Source: Termitomyces sp. T153 (Eukaryota > Basidiomycota > Agaricomycetes > Agaricales > Lyophyllaceae). From it: a stretch of 64,000 nucleotides of DNA. The stretch lies in assembly GCA_018296165.2 (NCBI GenBank), contig JACKQL020000010.1:62001-126000 (forward strand), given 5' to 3'. Below the pieces are notes generated by a model, which worked only from the letters and a program-made list of their open reading frames with translations, did not search any database and had not been told where the DNA came from. Position 1 is the stretch's first letter. Each line of letters opens with the position of its first letter. The translations under genes and the position numbers were made by a program. Positions 43,644 through 54,703 of this stretch are shown in pieces.

Positions 43644-44785
43644 TGTCAGGTTTTGCTGACCACAGGGGCTCAGCTACACTGGGTGAGTCCTTACTAGGTG
43701 GATGTGATTTCCTGCACTGACAACCAGGCACTTGGAGGTGTTCCAAACACTGGGGACTTGTGAGGATAGTTAGTGGGAATTGACCCGAGCAAGTCCGGGG
43801 AGGTCTGGAGGAGTAGGGGATGAATTGCAGGGAAGGGGGACAGGCTTGGCAGGGTTCAGGCATAAGTCTGTGTATGAGTATTGTGGGTGCAGAGGAGGCA
43901 GAGGCTATGCAAATGATGGGAGCAGAGCCAGAGTTCTGATGGGAGATCAACGGGGATTGATGGGGTTCAGAGCTGAGCATGTAGTGAGGTCCAGAGTTGG
44001 TGAAAGAGTGTCAGAGATTTGTAATCATAATTGTGGAGTTTGTGAGGGCATTATGGTTGAGAGGACTTAAACACAATAGACAGAATCAAATGAGATGAGA
44101 CAGAGTTGAATGAAATGAAACAGAGATGAGACAAGAATGAGAATAGATTCAGGCAGAGACATGGAACAATAATGAAATGATAATGGAATAGAGACAAGAT
44201 AAGACTGGGAAACTGAGAATAAGGAAAATGAGACACAGAATATAAAACATGAGAAGAAACAATCAGAAACACATCAGGTAAAGTAGGTAGGTAGATAATC
44301 TCAAGCCTAGAGTATGAGGAGCTACTCTACGTCTTATATACTAACTACTGAAGAGCTCCAGGAATGTCGGCTGTGGTGGCGGGGCTTGATGGAGCTCAAC
44401 AGAGTTGATGGGTGTCAGTTACGACCAGAGGGCAGGCTGCATTGATATGTTGATGGGATCAATTGTTGATGCGGTCTGTTCTGAGGTTGTTGTGATACTC
44501 CAGGGTAAGTTGGAGGAGCCAGGGTATCAGGTTGATGATGTGTAACGAGGTCAGGCACAGTGGAGGAGTGGTCCCAGGGGCTCAGGAAATCCAGGGGAAG
44601 CACTGGCAGCTGCGGGGAAGACATCAGAGTTGGCCAGGAGGCCATCAGGTTTAGCTGAGAATGCATTGGAGTTAGCCGGAGTAGGTGCGGAGTGCTGGGG
44701 AAGTTCAACAAAGCATTGGGAGAGGTTCTGGGGGGATGAGGGTTTGTCAGGCAATGTACAGAGGTCCAGGAAACAGGTCGTGACA
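43644..44785 (-). repeat. solo LTR, family A, in B-2 gag
   Basis: 1142 bp; the minus strand runs TGTCACGACCTG to AAAACCTGACA. Perfect 5-bp target duplication GGAGG at 43639-43643 and 44786-44790. Gag reads on through when the LTR and one duplication are removed. TATATAAG-type box near 44335. Confidence 0.9.
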
Positions 44786-45227
44786 GGAGGCACATCTGGT
44801 CTTTATGTATGACAGCACCCAGGCTATTTTCAATGCATCAGAGTCAAAAGTATCCCTACTGAGGTGGATGTAGGTGAGGCAGGACTGCAGGAATTGCTCC
44901 CTACCAGAGAAGGTGCTGTTGTATGCATCTGGTAATATGGGATGTGGAATCTGCACCTGTAGGGTCACCAGAGCTGCAGAGACAGGTGCAGATGCAGTCA
45001 GAGCTGGTTCCACAGCTGGAGGAAGTGTGGAGGTAGGTGTTAGGTGTTTGAGCAGTACCTGGAGCAATTGGGAGATGAGATCTGTGGTTTGACAGAGAGT
45101 AGATAGTTTGGTCATATGATGGGTGAGAGATGATTGTGTTAATTGCACCTGGGTTTCTAGGTCTAGCAGGCAAGTCCAGGTGAGTCCCACAGGGCTGGGT
45201 CCTCTGAGGGTGTGTCTGGGTTGGCAA
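44786..45227 (-). pseudogene. B-2 gag, N-terminal half
   Basis: The minus strand reads QLTQSSLTHHMTKLSTLCQT, the Pro/Ala-rich linker, then LPDAYNSTFSGREQFLQSCL and TYIHLSRDTFDSDALKIAWV. Continuous with 42641-43643 once the A solo LTR is removed, and with 46412-46450 once the D solo LTR is removed. Confidence 0.8.
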
Positions 45228-46411
45228 TGATGTGCTCCTATGCCACCTAGTGCCATGCAGGAAACCTAAAAAGAGGACCCAACACTAGTCACTAGATAGG
45301 GTAGCTGGCAGTAGGAAGTTAATAGATGAGGGTGAGTCAGTAACCATCCCAGAGAATGAGAGCAAATGTGGGTGTGAAGTGGGAAGTGGGAAGAGTCACT
45401 ATTGCTAGCCTAAGTTGCTAGATAGTAATGAGGAGTTGCTGGTGACAGAAAGAAAACAGATGAAGGCAAAAGCATCACTGAGGCAAAGCAAACTTAAGCA
45501 GTGCAAGGGGAGATAGGTAGAGAAAGGGGTGGGAGAGTGGCAAATAAGAGATTAAACTGAGGACAAATGCAAACTAGTCACTAGCCATAGTTGCTAGCAT
45601 TGCTGAGTCACTAAAACACTAAGGGTACCCACAGTTGGTACTACACAAAGTCAAAGTCAAAGTCGGCAAGACTTGTTGCTAAGTCATTGTTGATGGAGAG
45701 TGTGAGATAGAGTGAGCAATAGAGACAAAATGAAATCTCAAGCTGGTAAGCTTAGAGATAGAGAGAGTAGCATGATTTGATAAGGGTGAGGTTAAATGGT
45801 AGGATTCGATGATATGGTACAATTTGATGATGTGGTGTCTATGTACAGGCAGTATTTATACTGTTTGAAGGTATAGTATGAGAAAGTAAGCAAATAATCA
45901 CCACTAACAATGGCATCTGCCAAGGTGTTTATGGTACATACAATGCATCAATCCATAACCAAGTGAAAAATATAAGCAAAGTCTATGTGGTGCATAAATT
46001 GCAATAAATCTCAAAAAGGGCAAGTCCAATGTCAATACCTGAAGTGTAGACACTGTTCAAGTATGTTTGTAAGCTCAACAAGAAAAATGATAAGTAGGAA
46101 ATTATGTGACTAGCAATATGTCCATATATGGGGGGAAGAAAGCTGTGTTGTCACTAAGAAGTTGCTGGTGATTGTTGCTAAGAAAGGTCTCAGCCTTGTT
46201 GTCATAGACCCAAAGTCCAGACTCCACATGATGTTCCTTGTGATTGATAAGTCTTGTGGTTGCTAAAGTCCCATGCAAAGGCTATGTCATTCCAGGCCTT
46301 GGGGCTAGGCCTCACATGCTGAGTGTCATGACTTGTGCCATGTAGAAACAGCAAGCTGTCACACAGTCCAAATTGCCAAAAATGGTGCTCAGCAACAAAT
46401 GGGTCTTATCA
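45228..46411 (-). repeat. solo LTR, family D
   Basis: 1184 bp; the minus strand runs TGATAAGACCC to GAGCACATCA. A 4-bp duplication GCAA is at 45224-45227 and 46412-46415. It interrupts the first codons of B gag (LANLD... at GGCAAGCTGAG). A TATA-like AGTATTTATACTG is near 45850. This is the only complete D LTR in the window. Confidence 0.85.
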
Positions 46412-46531
46412 GCAAGCTGAGACATAGAACTCTGCAGTTTTTAATCCTGGTGGGGAAGTGATAGATAGTGGCTCAGAGGTTCCTTGCAGCTGTGAGGAGC
46501 TTCCAGACCAGTTTTAGGAGACTTGTTCTGC
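46412..46531 (-). pseudogene. B-2 gag start and leader
   Basis: Start of gag (CAAGCTGAGACATAGAACTC, minus strand MSQLA) and the leader. It includes AGACTTGTTCT at 46519-46529, complementary to the start region of the B LTR. Confidence 0.7.
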
Positions 46532-46902
46532 TGTAAGGGCAACCTCCAGAGTAGCAGATTGGAGTCATGCAGCTAGCAGAGGGGAATCCAAAGTATATTA
46601 GCAAGAGTAGACAACAATACAATTAGTAACTAATCACCTGGCAGAGGGGAATCCAAAGAGAACAAGTCCAAGGATCCCTGCTGCTTGGCATGGTGCATCA
46701 GTGGGCAGCAGAGGCATAGGAACTACTGTACAGAAGGCCAGAGCTAGCCCTAACCCTAGAAAAGTGATTGATGAGGTAATATGGAAAGTCCTGTGGGTCT
46801 CCAGAGATTCCCAAAGGTCTGGAATGAGCAATGGAGATGTCAAACAAGCTGCAGATTGTGCTGGAGCAAGCCATGGAAGTTGGAAATGGAAGTCCCCTGA
46901 CA
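46532..46902 (-). repeat. 5' LTR of B-2 (371 bp, complete)
   Basis: The minus strand runs TGTCAGGGGACTTCC to GCCCTTACA. Internal GGACTTGTTCTC near 46660 pairs, apart from one base, with the primer-binding site next to the LTR. Confidence 0.85.
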
Positions 46903-47106
46903 GCCTCCAGACTTGTGCCTAATGCCTCTTCAAGCCCAACCCTTCCTTGCATCTTGTCTTAGACTTCTGTGGATCACCCCAGGCTTGTCCAGACCTTTCC
47001 CAAAGCTAGGTTATCCCAAAGCTAGGTTATTAGTACAGGATGTCATGTCCACCTAGTAAGGACTTGCCCAGTTAAGCTGAGCCCCCATGGTCAGCAGAAC
47101 CTGACA
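46903..47106 (+). repeat. A-type LTR, last ~200 bp
   Basis: Ends AGCAGAACCTGACA at 47106. Contains an internal 17-bp tandem duplication (CCCAAAGCTAGGTTAT twice, about 46990-47025). Confidence 0.75.
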
Positions 47107-47429
47107 GTAGGGTTTGGAGTAATCTGGGGGCATTGGTCATGGTACCTTGAGCTTTTATATTGATTCTGGGGAATGTTTGGGGGAATTTGTCAGGGTGTGT
47201 TCAAGGGAAACTGGGGCAGGAGTGTATTTTCTGCCTCCCTCTGGTTGTCCTTAAGCATGGTAGGGGTGACAGTGGCTCCTGACTCACTGGCATTGGGGTC
47301 AAAGTCATCAGGATTGAGAAGGGGTGGAGGCAGAGAGAGATGGTGGCAGCTAGGCATGCCTCAGGGCTGGCAGACTGCATTGTGAGATCCCTCCAGTCAA
47401 TGTTAGGGTTGACATCCTGCAACTAGCAG
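47107..47429 (-). pseudogene. E-type protease domain fragment
   Basis: The minus strand reads MQDVNPNIDWRDLTMQSASP, matching LQDINSNIDWKNLTMRFPSP of element E domain 2. The Ser/Pro-rich tail follows. About 100 codons only. Confidence 0.7.
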
Positions 47430-48570
47430 AGGCAGATGTCACCTGTCACTGTGGGTGCAGGGATGGGTGTTGGTGGTATGTGTCATAACCCACTCCCTGG
47501 ACCCCCAAACATTTTTCCCAACCTGCTTGCTTCTCTGGAGTTCCCACCAATGCCCCAACAAACTCCCCCAACTGTCTTTCACCCTCTGCACCCACTCCAG
47601 GTAACTCCAATGCTTCTTTGGCAAATGTCTTGTCTCTATCTCTGTTATTGTTTTGTTATTGTTTTGTATCTCTGCTTGAATACATGTTTGTTCTCATCTC
47701 AATCTCATCTCAACTCTGTCTCATCTTGTTCAACTCCATTTCCTTTGTTGTGTTCAAGTCCTTTCAGCCTTAATGCCTTTACAAACTCCATGCTTACAAT
47801 TACAAACCTCAAACATTCTGTAAACCAACTCCAGACCTTGCTATTTGCTTGGCCCCAAAACCCATCAACATCTGTTGATCCCCCATCAAGCTCCAGCTCC
47901 GCTCCCATCACTTGCATAGCCTCTGCCTACCTCACACCTTCAATACTCACTTCTGGACTTGTACCTGGCACCCCATCAAGTCCAACCCCCTTCCCTGCAA
48001 CTTGTCCTAGACTTCTCTGGACCACCCCAGACTTGTTTGGATCACTCTCCATTGCTTATCCTCACAAGTCCCATGTCTAGACCTTCTCCAAATGCCCAGT
48101 TATCACTGCAGGACATCACATCCACCTAGTAAGGATTCACCCAGTGTAGCTGAGCCCCCATGGTCAGTGGAACCTGACAGTATGGGTGGTATGGGTGTGG
48201 GTGGTATGTCAGGCAGTATGGGTGACACAACAATGCAGCAGCACCTTCTCCACATTCTGCAGATGCCCAGTCATCCATTTTTGCAGTACTGGCAAATTGA
48301 GCCCAGTACCAGTAGCAACAGCAGTGGCAGCCATGATAATGACTGGATAACAGGGCATTTGCTGCTGGGGGTGGGATGCCTGAATTGCCAGTTACATCAC
48401 AGGCAAGTATAGTTCTGCAGGTGCCAGGGATGTTGCAGGTATAGCCAATGGTATGAGTGGTGGGATGGGCAGTGCAGGCAGCATGGATTACCAAGCAATA
48501 TCAACATCAACACCCTCATGCCTATCCAGCACCAACAAATGTGGGCATTTGGCAGGACAAACCTGTAGTT
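47430..48570 (+). pseudogene. Gly/Met-rich gene fragment split by solo LTR
   Basis: Coding-like plus-strand sequence before and after the solo LTR joins as GAGMGVGGM followed by GGMGVGGMSGSMGDTTMQQH, LLHILQMPSHPFLQYWQIEP and a Ser/Asn-rich run. Further on, in another frame, comes a second Gly/Met stretch (GMSGGMGSAGSMDYQAIST). Low-complexity Gly-Met repeats occur in several fungal regulatory and RNA-associated proteins, but no domain identifies it. Not related to the retroelements around it, so probably a host gene scrap. Boundaries uncertain. Confidence 0.45.
47481..48179 (+). repeat. solo A-type LTR with internal deletion
   Basis: TGTCATAACC to GAACCTGACA, 699 bp, missing the TATA-containing middle. 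Exact 5-bp target duplication GTATG at 47476-47480 and 48180-48184. Confidence 0.88.
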
Positions 48571-48844
48571 TATATGAATTCTAATTATTTTACTTGATTT
48601 ACAATATAGCTCGATCTGTGACAAAAGTTAGATGATTTGGAAAAATATCAGAAGAGAATCTGAACAGGTCAGATCTAGACATCAGTTTTCAGATCTGTCC
48701 TGATCTGCCCATATCCAGTTCTCACTGTGGCTTGTGATTGAGTACATTGCTACCACTGTGCCCTTGCCAACCATTTTTCATGAAATTAGGCATGAGTGTT
48801 GCAATCAAAATTGATGTTTCAATACACCTATGTTTCCTGCTTAT
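48571..48844. other. no feature seen
   Basis: AT-richer unique sequence between the gene fragment and the tandem array. No open frame or repeat I can support. Confidence 0.5.
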
Positions 48845-49880
48845 GGCAGCTCAAATTTCAAAGTTTTGCTTTTTTTCACCATATCAAGAAGAGTGACTTT
48901 TGTCTACTTCAACAAGAGACCATGCTTATTCAGTTGTCCATAATGCTAGAGCTGTCGTAATGCTATGGCTGTCCATAATGCTACAGTTGTTGTAATTAAC
49001 ACAATAAAATTTTCCTTGTTAATTCAGAAACAAGAAGCTTTTGTCATATACACCACAAGCACTTGTCTACAAATACACTTCATTGTTAACAAAAAGAATA
49101 AGATAAAACAGAAAAAAAACAATACATCTATTGTTTTCGAGTATTTGCTATTGTTCCTCCGACGCCACATTAGCTGATTCCACCGAGGTTCTGCCGTGCT
49201 GACAGTTGACAGATACTTTTGGCAGCTTAGATTTCAAAGTTTGCTTTTTTCACCATATAGAAAGAATGGCTTTCATATACTTCAATAAAAAACTGTGTTA
49301 GTGTTTATTAGCCTTGTGAAGAGGTCCTGCCAAGCATGCAATAATACATAAAACTTTCCTTTTTAATTCAGAAACACAAAGCTCTTGTCATATACACCAC
49401 ATGCACTTGTCCACAAATGCACTACAGTATTAACAAAGATAAGAGAAAACAGAAAACACTTAAAACAATACATCTATTGTTTCCAAGTATTCACTGTTGT
49501 TCCTCCAATGCCACATTAGCCAGTTTCACTGAGGTTCTGCCACGCTGACAGTTGAGAAATGCTTTTGGCAGTTTGAATTTCAGAGTTTGCTTTTTCTTTT
49601 CTCCATATAGAGAAGAACGATTTTGTATACTTCAACAAAAGACCATGTTAGTGTTTATTAGCCGTGTGGAGAGGGCTTGCCAAGTGCACAATAACACATT
49701 AGACTTTCCTTGTTAATTCAGGAACATGAAGCATTTGTCATAGATACCATGAGCACTTGCCTGAAAATGTGCTGCATTATTAACAAAAGGAATAATGGAA
49801 AATGGGAACTGAACCATTAAAACAATACACCTATTGTTTCGTTTTTATTGCTGTCCCTACAATGCCACATTGACCAAATC
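48845..49880. repeat. three imperfect ~350-bp tandem units
   Basis: Units start at GGCAGCT/GGCAGTT near 48845, 49221 and 49567 (spacing 376 and 346 bp). Each contains a T-rich block before CCATAT, a TTCCTTGTTAATTCAG-like segment, ACAAGCACTTG-like sequence and the inverted repeat AACAATACATCTATTGTT. The last unit ends beside a TATA box. Copies differ by many substitutions, so the array is old. Confidence 0.75.
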
Positions 49881-49881
49881 A

Positions 49882-49889
49882 TATAAAAG
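49882..49889 (+). promoter_or_regulatory. TATA box upstream of gene at 49973
   Basis: TATAAAAG, 84 bases before the first ATG, followed by a C/T-rich leader. Best non-LTR TATA box in the window. Confidence 0.55.
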
Positions 49890-49972
49890 GAAGCAAAATG
49901 ATAATCAAAATATCAATTCAATTGCTACACTCACTCTCTACTGCCTACACTCCAAGACCACAGCCCACCACA

Positions 49973-50840
49973 ATGTCAATCTTGAACCAGTACGCAAAAA
50001 TGCCAATCAGGTTCGTTCAAGGAACCACATATACACAGGTCAGTCTGCCCAGAATGCTTTTGTTTTACTGTAGATCAATAATCACCAATGCACACTTTTT
50101 TGTCCAGAAATTCCTCAAAAACGACAACTTGCTTGCTTATGTCTGTAACAGCATTCTGTACAAGTTGTTTGAAATGGTCAATCAAGAATGGAAACTATCC
50201 TTGGAACAAAAAAAGCCCCAACATATCCATGGCGACTCAAAATCCAAGTTTAGAGGAATGCATTGTATGTCGATTGGCTTTAGGAGACTTCCAGCTGTGG
50301 AGGGAGGCGGATACTACAGGGTGCTCGGATTATATGATGGAGCTGATCCTATCAAGGACAACTTGATTATAAAGGCCGAATTTGGTGATAAAATTACAGA
50401 AAAGCCGGAATCCCATGTTGTCACTGGACTCATAGTACAAACTTGCCTGTTGGCATTAAGGTACCAATATTTGTTTTCTGAGTTACGCCTTCGCTAAACA
50501 TACGGAATAGACAGCCGATTTTAAGGGTCTAGAACATATTGGCAAAAATGGATTGGATGCTGATCCTGAGAATAAGGGTCTTGAGTGGAAGTAAATCTCA
50601 TCTATACCATTGTTTGGATATGTAGCCATAGAAATTAAGTATACATCAATCTTGATGGAAAAGTGCACACATAGAGCAAGAGACCAAAAGGTATCATCCA
50701 CAGGCTTAGTGCTCAAGCTGTATTTTGATGGCTACGTCAAGCAAACATTTGTATTTAGGTAAAAGAAGTTGAAAGGAATCTTGAGCTCTATGGAATGGTG
50801 TATCCCGATCTCAAAATAGTTCTGTTGTCGGAGTCTAAGT
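49973..50840 (+). pseudogene. unrecognised spliced gene or recent pseudogene
   Basis: ATG 49973 in good context (CCACAATGTC) begins MSILNQYAKMPIRFVQGTTY. Likely exons are 49973-50038, 50108-50434 and 50511-50594. Introns end TTTTTTGTCCAG and GGAATAG, and phases fit. The first intron has no stop and could be retained. The middle reads FLKNDNLLAYVCNSILYKLF, FRGMHCMSIGFRRLPAVEGG and GYYRVLGLYDGADPIKDNLI. After a TAA (CAA in origin?) the frame continues with FGYVAIEIKYTSILMEKCTH and LKLYFDGYVKQTFVF, then in another frame EVERNLELYGMVYPDLKIVL to a TAG near 50841. No domain recognised and no signal peptide or membrane segment. Either a short gene of about 158 residues or a longer one with one stop and one frame shift. 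Confidence 0.5.
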
Positions 50841-51430
50841 AGAATTTTTTTGTTTGTTGAATTGATAGTGAACAGTTGCCTAGACCAGGATTGGATGAAG
50901 AATGATTCAAAATCATGGCAATAGAGGTGTGAGGGGATGCTTTGTCAACCAATAGGTCCATTCCATGAATGGGACAGTACCTATACGATGAGTAGAATTT
51001 GGTAGTTCATCTCCACCTTTCTTGTTGCAAGTCCCAATTGCCGAGAATACTCAGAGGCTTACCTGCACATGCCACATTTGAACATTAGGTTATGTCTACT
51101 GGAGTCTCAATGTCAAAAGCTGTTTTGATGTCTCTGTCATCTGAACATGTTTATCTCGGGTGAAGAAGTTGAAAGGTTTCAGGGCAAATATAGTTACCTT
51201 TTTTGAACAAGTTCTTGTGTACTTTTCTATTCCTTGTCTCAGTGGTATAAATACTCAATGATCCTCTTCTCCATGCTGGACAACTTGTGATGTACATACC
51301 ATAATGCCTTTATGTTGATTACATAAAGAGATGGATAATGATGCCCTTTGACAAGAGAATCACAAGGGTCATATTTTGATGCATTGATGAAGGGCAGTTG
51401 TTGTTGGGCTGTCAAGACTCAATACATAAC
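50841..51430. other. no gene seen
   Basis: 590 bases of unique-looking, non-LTR sequence. GAAGTTGAAAGG at about 51164 repeats a piece of the end of the gene at about 50767, suggesting a partial duplication. Confidence 0.4.
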
Positions 51431-51720
51431 TGTAAGGGAAACTTCTGGAGGCTATGATTCAGTCACACAGCTGGCAGAGGGAGATCCAAAGGTCTATTCA
51501 ATACAGTACAATGGCTACAGACATAAATACTAACCTTGCAAAAGGAGATCCAAAGAGAACAAGTCTGGAGAACTCCCTTGGCCAGGTGTGATGCTTCTGA
51601 GGCTTTGGAATTATAGGAAACAACTGTACAGTATGGCAGAAAAAGAAAGACAGAAGTGATGTGTCAGCAATTGGTCAGCAGTGACATAAGCCAGTGGCAT
51701 TGCTGAAGGGGCAACACTTG
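51431..51720 (-). repeat. B-5 3' LTR, truncated
   Basis: TGTAAGGGAAACTTCTGG start. Collinear with 54704 onward, including AGAACAAGTCTGG and CAACTGTACAGTATG, to about 51720. Confidence 0.8.
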
Positions 51721-52330
51721 TCAGATCATGGAAAATGTCATTCATCATAGTCTGGAAGGTGGCTGGGCTATTGGTGAGACCAAAGAACATTACCAGAGGT
51801 TCAAAGAGTCCATGATTAGTTTGGAATGCTGCCTTCCACTCATCCCCTTCTTTGATGTGTACATTGTTGTAGCCCCAGCACACATCCAACTTTGTGAAGT
51901 AGCATGCATCTCAAAGGTTGTTGATAGATTCTGAGATGAGTGGCAGAGGATAGTGGTTCTTCACTGTCATTGCATTCAGGACACAATAATCCTGAACCAG
52001 ACAAAGAGACCCATCCTTCTTCTTAATAAAGAAGACTGGGGAGGCCATTGGAGACTTGGAGGGTTGTATTTGTCCTGAGCTAAGATTCTCCTGCAGGAAA
52101 GCATCCAGCTCATCCTGCTCACAGGGCACAAGTGGATAGACCTTGCAGCTGGAGGGCTCCACATCTAGTATCAGCTCAATTGCATGATCCCACTGCTTGT
52201 GCTCTGGAAGTGAATCAAAGGAGGCCTTGGAGAATACATCCTCAAAGTCATGGAGGTGATTGGGAACAGTGCTACACAAAGGCTAGGGCTGTGAGTTTGC
52301 TGCAAATGCCTCAGCCAGATGCTGAGAAGT
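51721..52330 (-). pseudogene. B-5 reverse transcriptase, N-terminal part
   Basis: The minus strand reads FEDVFSKASFDSLPEHKQWD, VYPLVPCEQDELDAFLQENL, MASPVFFIKKKDGSLCLVQD, YPLPLISESI, then [20 protein letters not shown] and [20 protein letters not shown]. The first catalytic Asp is kept. The YxDD motif is absent because the sequence jumps to LTR. It is the best preserved B reverse-transcriptase segment in the window. Confidence 0.85.
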
Positions 52331-52399
52331 AGTCTGACTTGAATCTCTGCCACTGTAGGAGGGGGGCAGAGGGTTGTAGCATAGATCCAATCACCCACC

Positions 52400-53280
52400 T
52401 CTATGGTCTCATCTGGGGACTCTGCATCTGGAGTACGGGTCCATTCTCCTTCACCTTCCTCTTCCTCTGGAGATTCATGCCCAACACCCTGGACATCCTC
52501 ATAGAGGGCCTCTCTATGACAGAATGCCAGAGGGGGAGGGGGGACTCAGGAAGTTGAGGTCAGCATAAGGGAGATGCCCAGCACAACAGGCACACATAGA
52601 GCATGCTCATGAACCTTGGCTCTTTGCTCCTTATAGGCTTCTTCTACACAGGTAATGCAGCAATGTGGGCAATGACTCATCTTCACCTCACCCTTAGTCC
52701 AGTCAATCTCTGGGTTGTGTTCACATAGCCAGGTGAACCCCAAGATCATGTCTTGCTTTCCCAAACTAGTGATGGCAAAAGCAGCTTGCTCTGAGTGGTC
52801 TTGGTAGTGGAGGACCAGGTCCACCACAGAGTGAATAGAGCTAGCTTCATTGAGCATGCTATCAACATTGTATACAGGGATAGGATAGGAAAGGGAGCAA
52901 GTGGTCAGGTGGTGTCATTGCACATAGTCAGTGTCGAGGAAGAGGCCTGTTGTGCCACTGTCAAAGAGGGCAACCACACTTCAGATTTGCTGGGTGTCCA
53001 TCATTTCAATTTCCACCTGTAGCTTCAAAGAGTTGGTAGAAGGGGTGGAAGCAATAACATAATGATGGGGGAGGTAGCATTCCCATGCAGGGATCTGAAG
53101 GCATGGGCTAGGGGGTGTGTTTCCAGCTGAGACTTCAGCTGGAGAGGGAGTTTGTACATCTGAGGAGGGGTTCATCATTTCAGGCATAGTATCAACAATG
53201 GCAACAGATATATTTGATTCTATGGACAGGGGGGTGAAACAATTAGTACTGGGCAACAGGGGTGTACTGGTCATCTGTTG
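52400..53280 (-). pseudogene. B-5 protease region
   Basis: Contains VVALFDSGTTGLFLDTDYV near 52960-52910 with an intact D-S-G-T active site, then PIPVYNVDSMLNEAS, SVVDLVLHYQDHSEQAAFAI, DMILGFTWLCEHNPEIDW and a cysteine cluster (CPHCCITC). An intact retropepsin signature, unlike B-1 and B-2. The stretch to 52400 is the acidic linker. Stops in the flanking parts break the polyprotein. Confidence 0.78.
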
Positions 53281-54552
53281 CCCTTTTAAAAATCCTCAGA
53301 CTCTGTAGGAACCTCCTCCAATACATTGGCCACTTCCTCAGAATGGACAGCTATAGGTGCATCCAGAGAGGGGGTTCCTGTGGCATCCTGGGCTGCAAGG
53401 AGTTGGATGAGCAGCTCTTCTTGCTCCAATGCTGACAAGTAGCAGACTTCTAGCCCTTGAGGACAGTAGCAGGCAAAATGACCTGCCTTTCCATAGCGTC
53501 AACACAGCAAAGGAGTAAAGGACCACTGTTGGGAAGCATCAACATCCATTGGGACTCCTTGGGGTAGGGAGTGCAGGGGGGCAGCATGAGGCATGAAGGG
53601 AGGAGCTGCACCTGCTTGTGGGGATGCTAATGCAGGTGTGGAAGAGGGAGCTTGGGGGGTGAACCCTCTACAAGGAAAAAGGAAGGTTGAGGGTTGCATC
53701 TGCCACAACTCACATTGCAGTTCCATGAGCTGCCACTGCTCACATGCCACCTTGTACCAGGTATTGACATGCTCATCATCTGGGTGCCCCTCTGCCATGC
53801 TGTCAATAGCTGAGAGAGGGGTGGAGTCCATCATGGAAGGTTAGGCAGAGTTGTAGACCATTCAGATATCCAGCCTGTTCAACAAAGGCACAAAAAGAGT
53901 CAATGTACTCATCAAGTGACTGCTTCCCTTGACCATACTGAGTTTGATCTCAAAGAGAAAGAGCTGTAGTTTTGGTGGGGTCAAGGGGGAAGAACTCTGC
54001 TCAGAACTCCTTCTCAAACTCCATCCAACCAGAGAAACTCTCAACTCCTCCTGGGTGTTGGAAGATATGCAGTGCATAGGTTGAGGCTCAACCAGCCTTC
54101 ATGTAGGAGAGAACCCAGGCAATTTTCAAGGCATCCAAGGTAAAGGCTTCACCACTCAGCTTGATATAGGTGATACAGGACTGGAGGAAACATTCTCCAG
54201 CCTTACAATCTCCATCATATACATCAGGGAGTGCAGGATGATGTAGTTTGGAATGAGGAGCTGAAAGGCCTAAGCCAGATGCAGACACAAACTGTTCTGC
54301 AGCAGCTGGAGCCAAAAAGCCTGAGCTAAGTGCAGACACAAACCATTCTGCATCTGCTGGGGGCAGCAGAGGTGTGGTAGGAGTAAGGGGGAGATGTTCC
54401 AGAAGGGCTTGGAGAGAAAGAGACACTGCTTCAGTAGTTTGACAGAGTCCAGTGAGTTTAGCCATGTGAGAAGTAAGGGAGGCTTGGGTAAGTTGAACCT
54501 GTCTACAGGAACAGCAAACAACTCCAGGCATTGTCCTGGGGGCTTGAAGCAT
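53281..54552 (-). pseudogene. B-5 gag
   Basis: The N-terminus begins near 54552 (QLTQASLTSHMAKLTGLCQT) with repeated FVSALSSGFLAPAAAE/FVSASGLGLSAPHSK units. Then come LPDVYDGDCKAGECFLQSCI and LDALKIAWVLSYMKAG, a middle part to about 53700, a knuckle zone near 53490 (RYGKAGHFACYCPQG, second Cys changed) and an acidic end. Frame breaks are present. The FVSA units give a local internal repeat not seen in B-1. Confidence 0.8.
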
Positions 54553-54703
54553 CAGGAGGAGGTGCTGGAGGGGTTGGCTGGGTCATAGGAGAAGCACAGG
54601 GGGCACTAAGACACTGGTAGGGGAGAGACCTTTTGAGGAACTGAGTAGAAGCTCAAGTAATTGAAAAGAGGGCTCTCAGACCAAATATAGAGACTTGTTC
54701 TGC

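Noticed and set aside
48965..49177. Open frame inside the tandem array
   Set aside because: Not conserved as a frame in the other two units and rich in Lys/Asn/Ile from AT-rich sequence.
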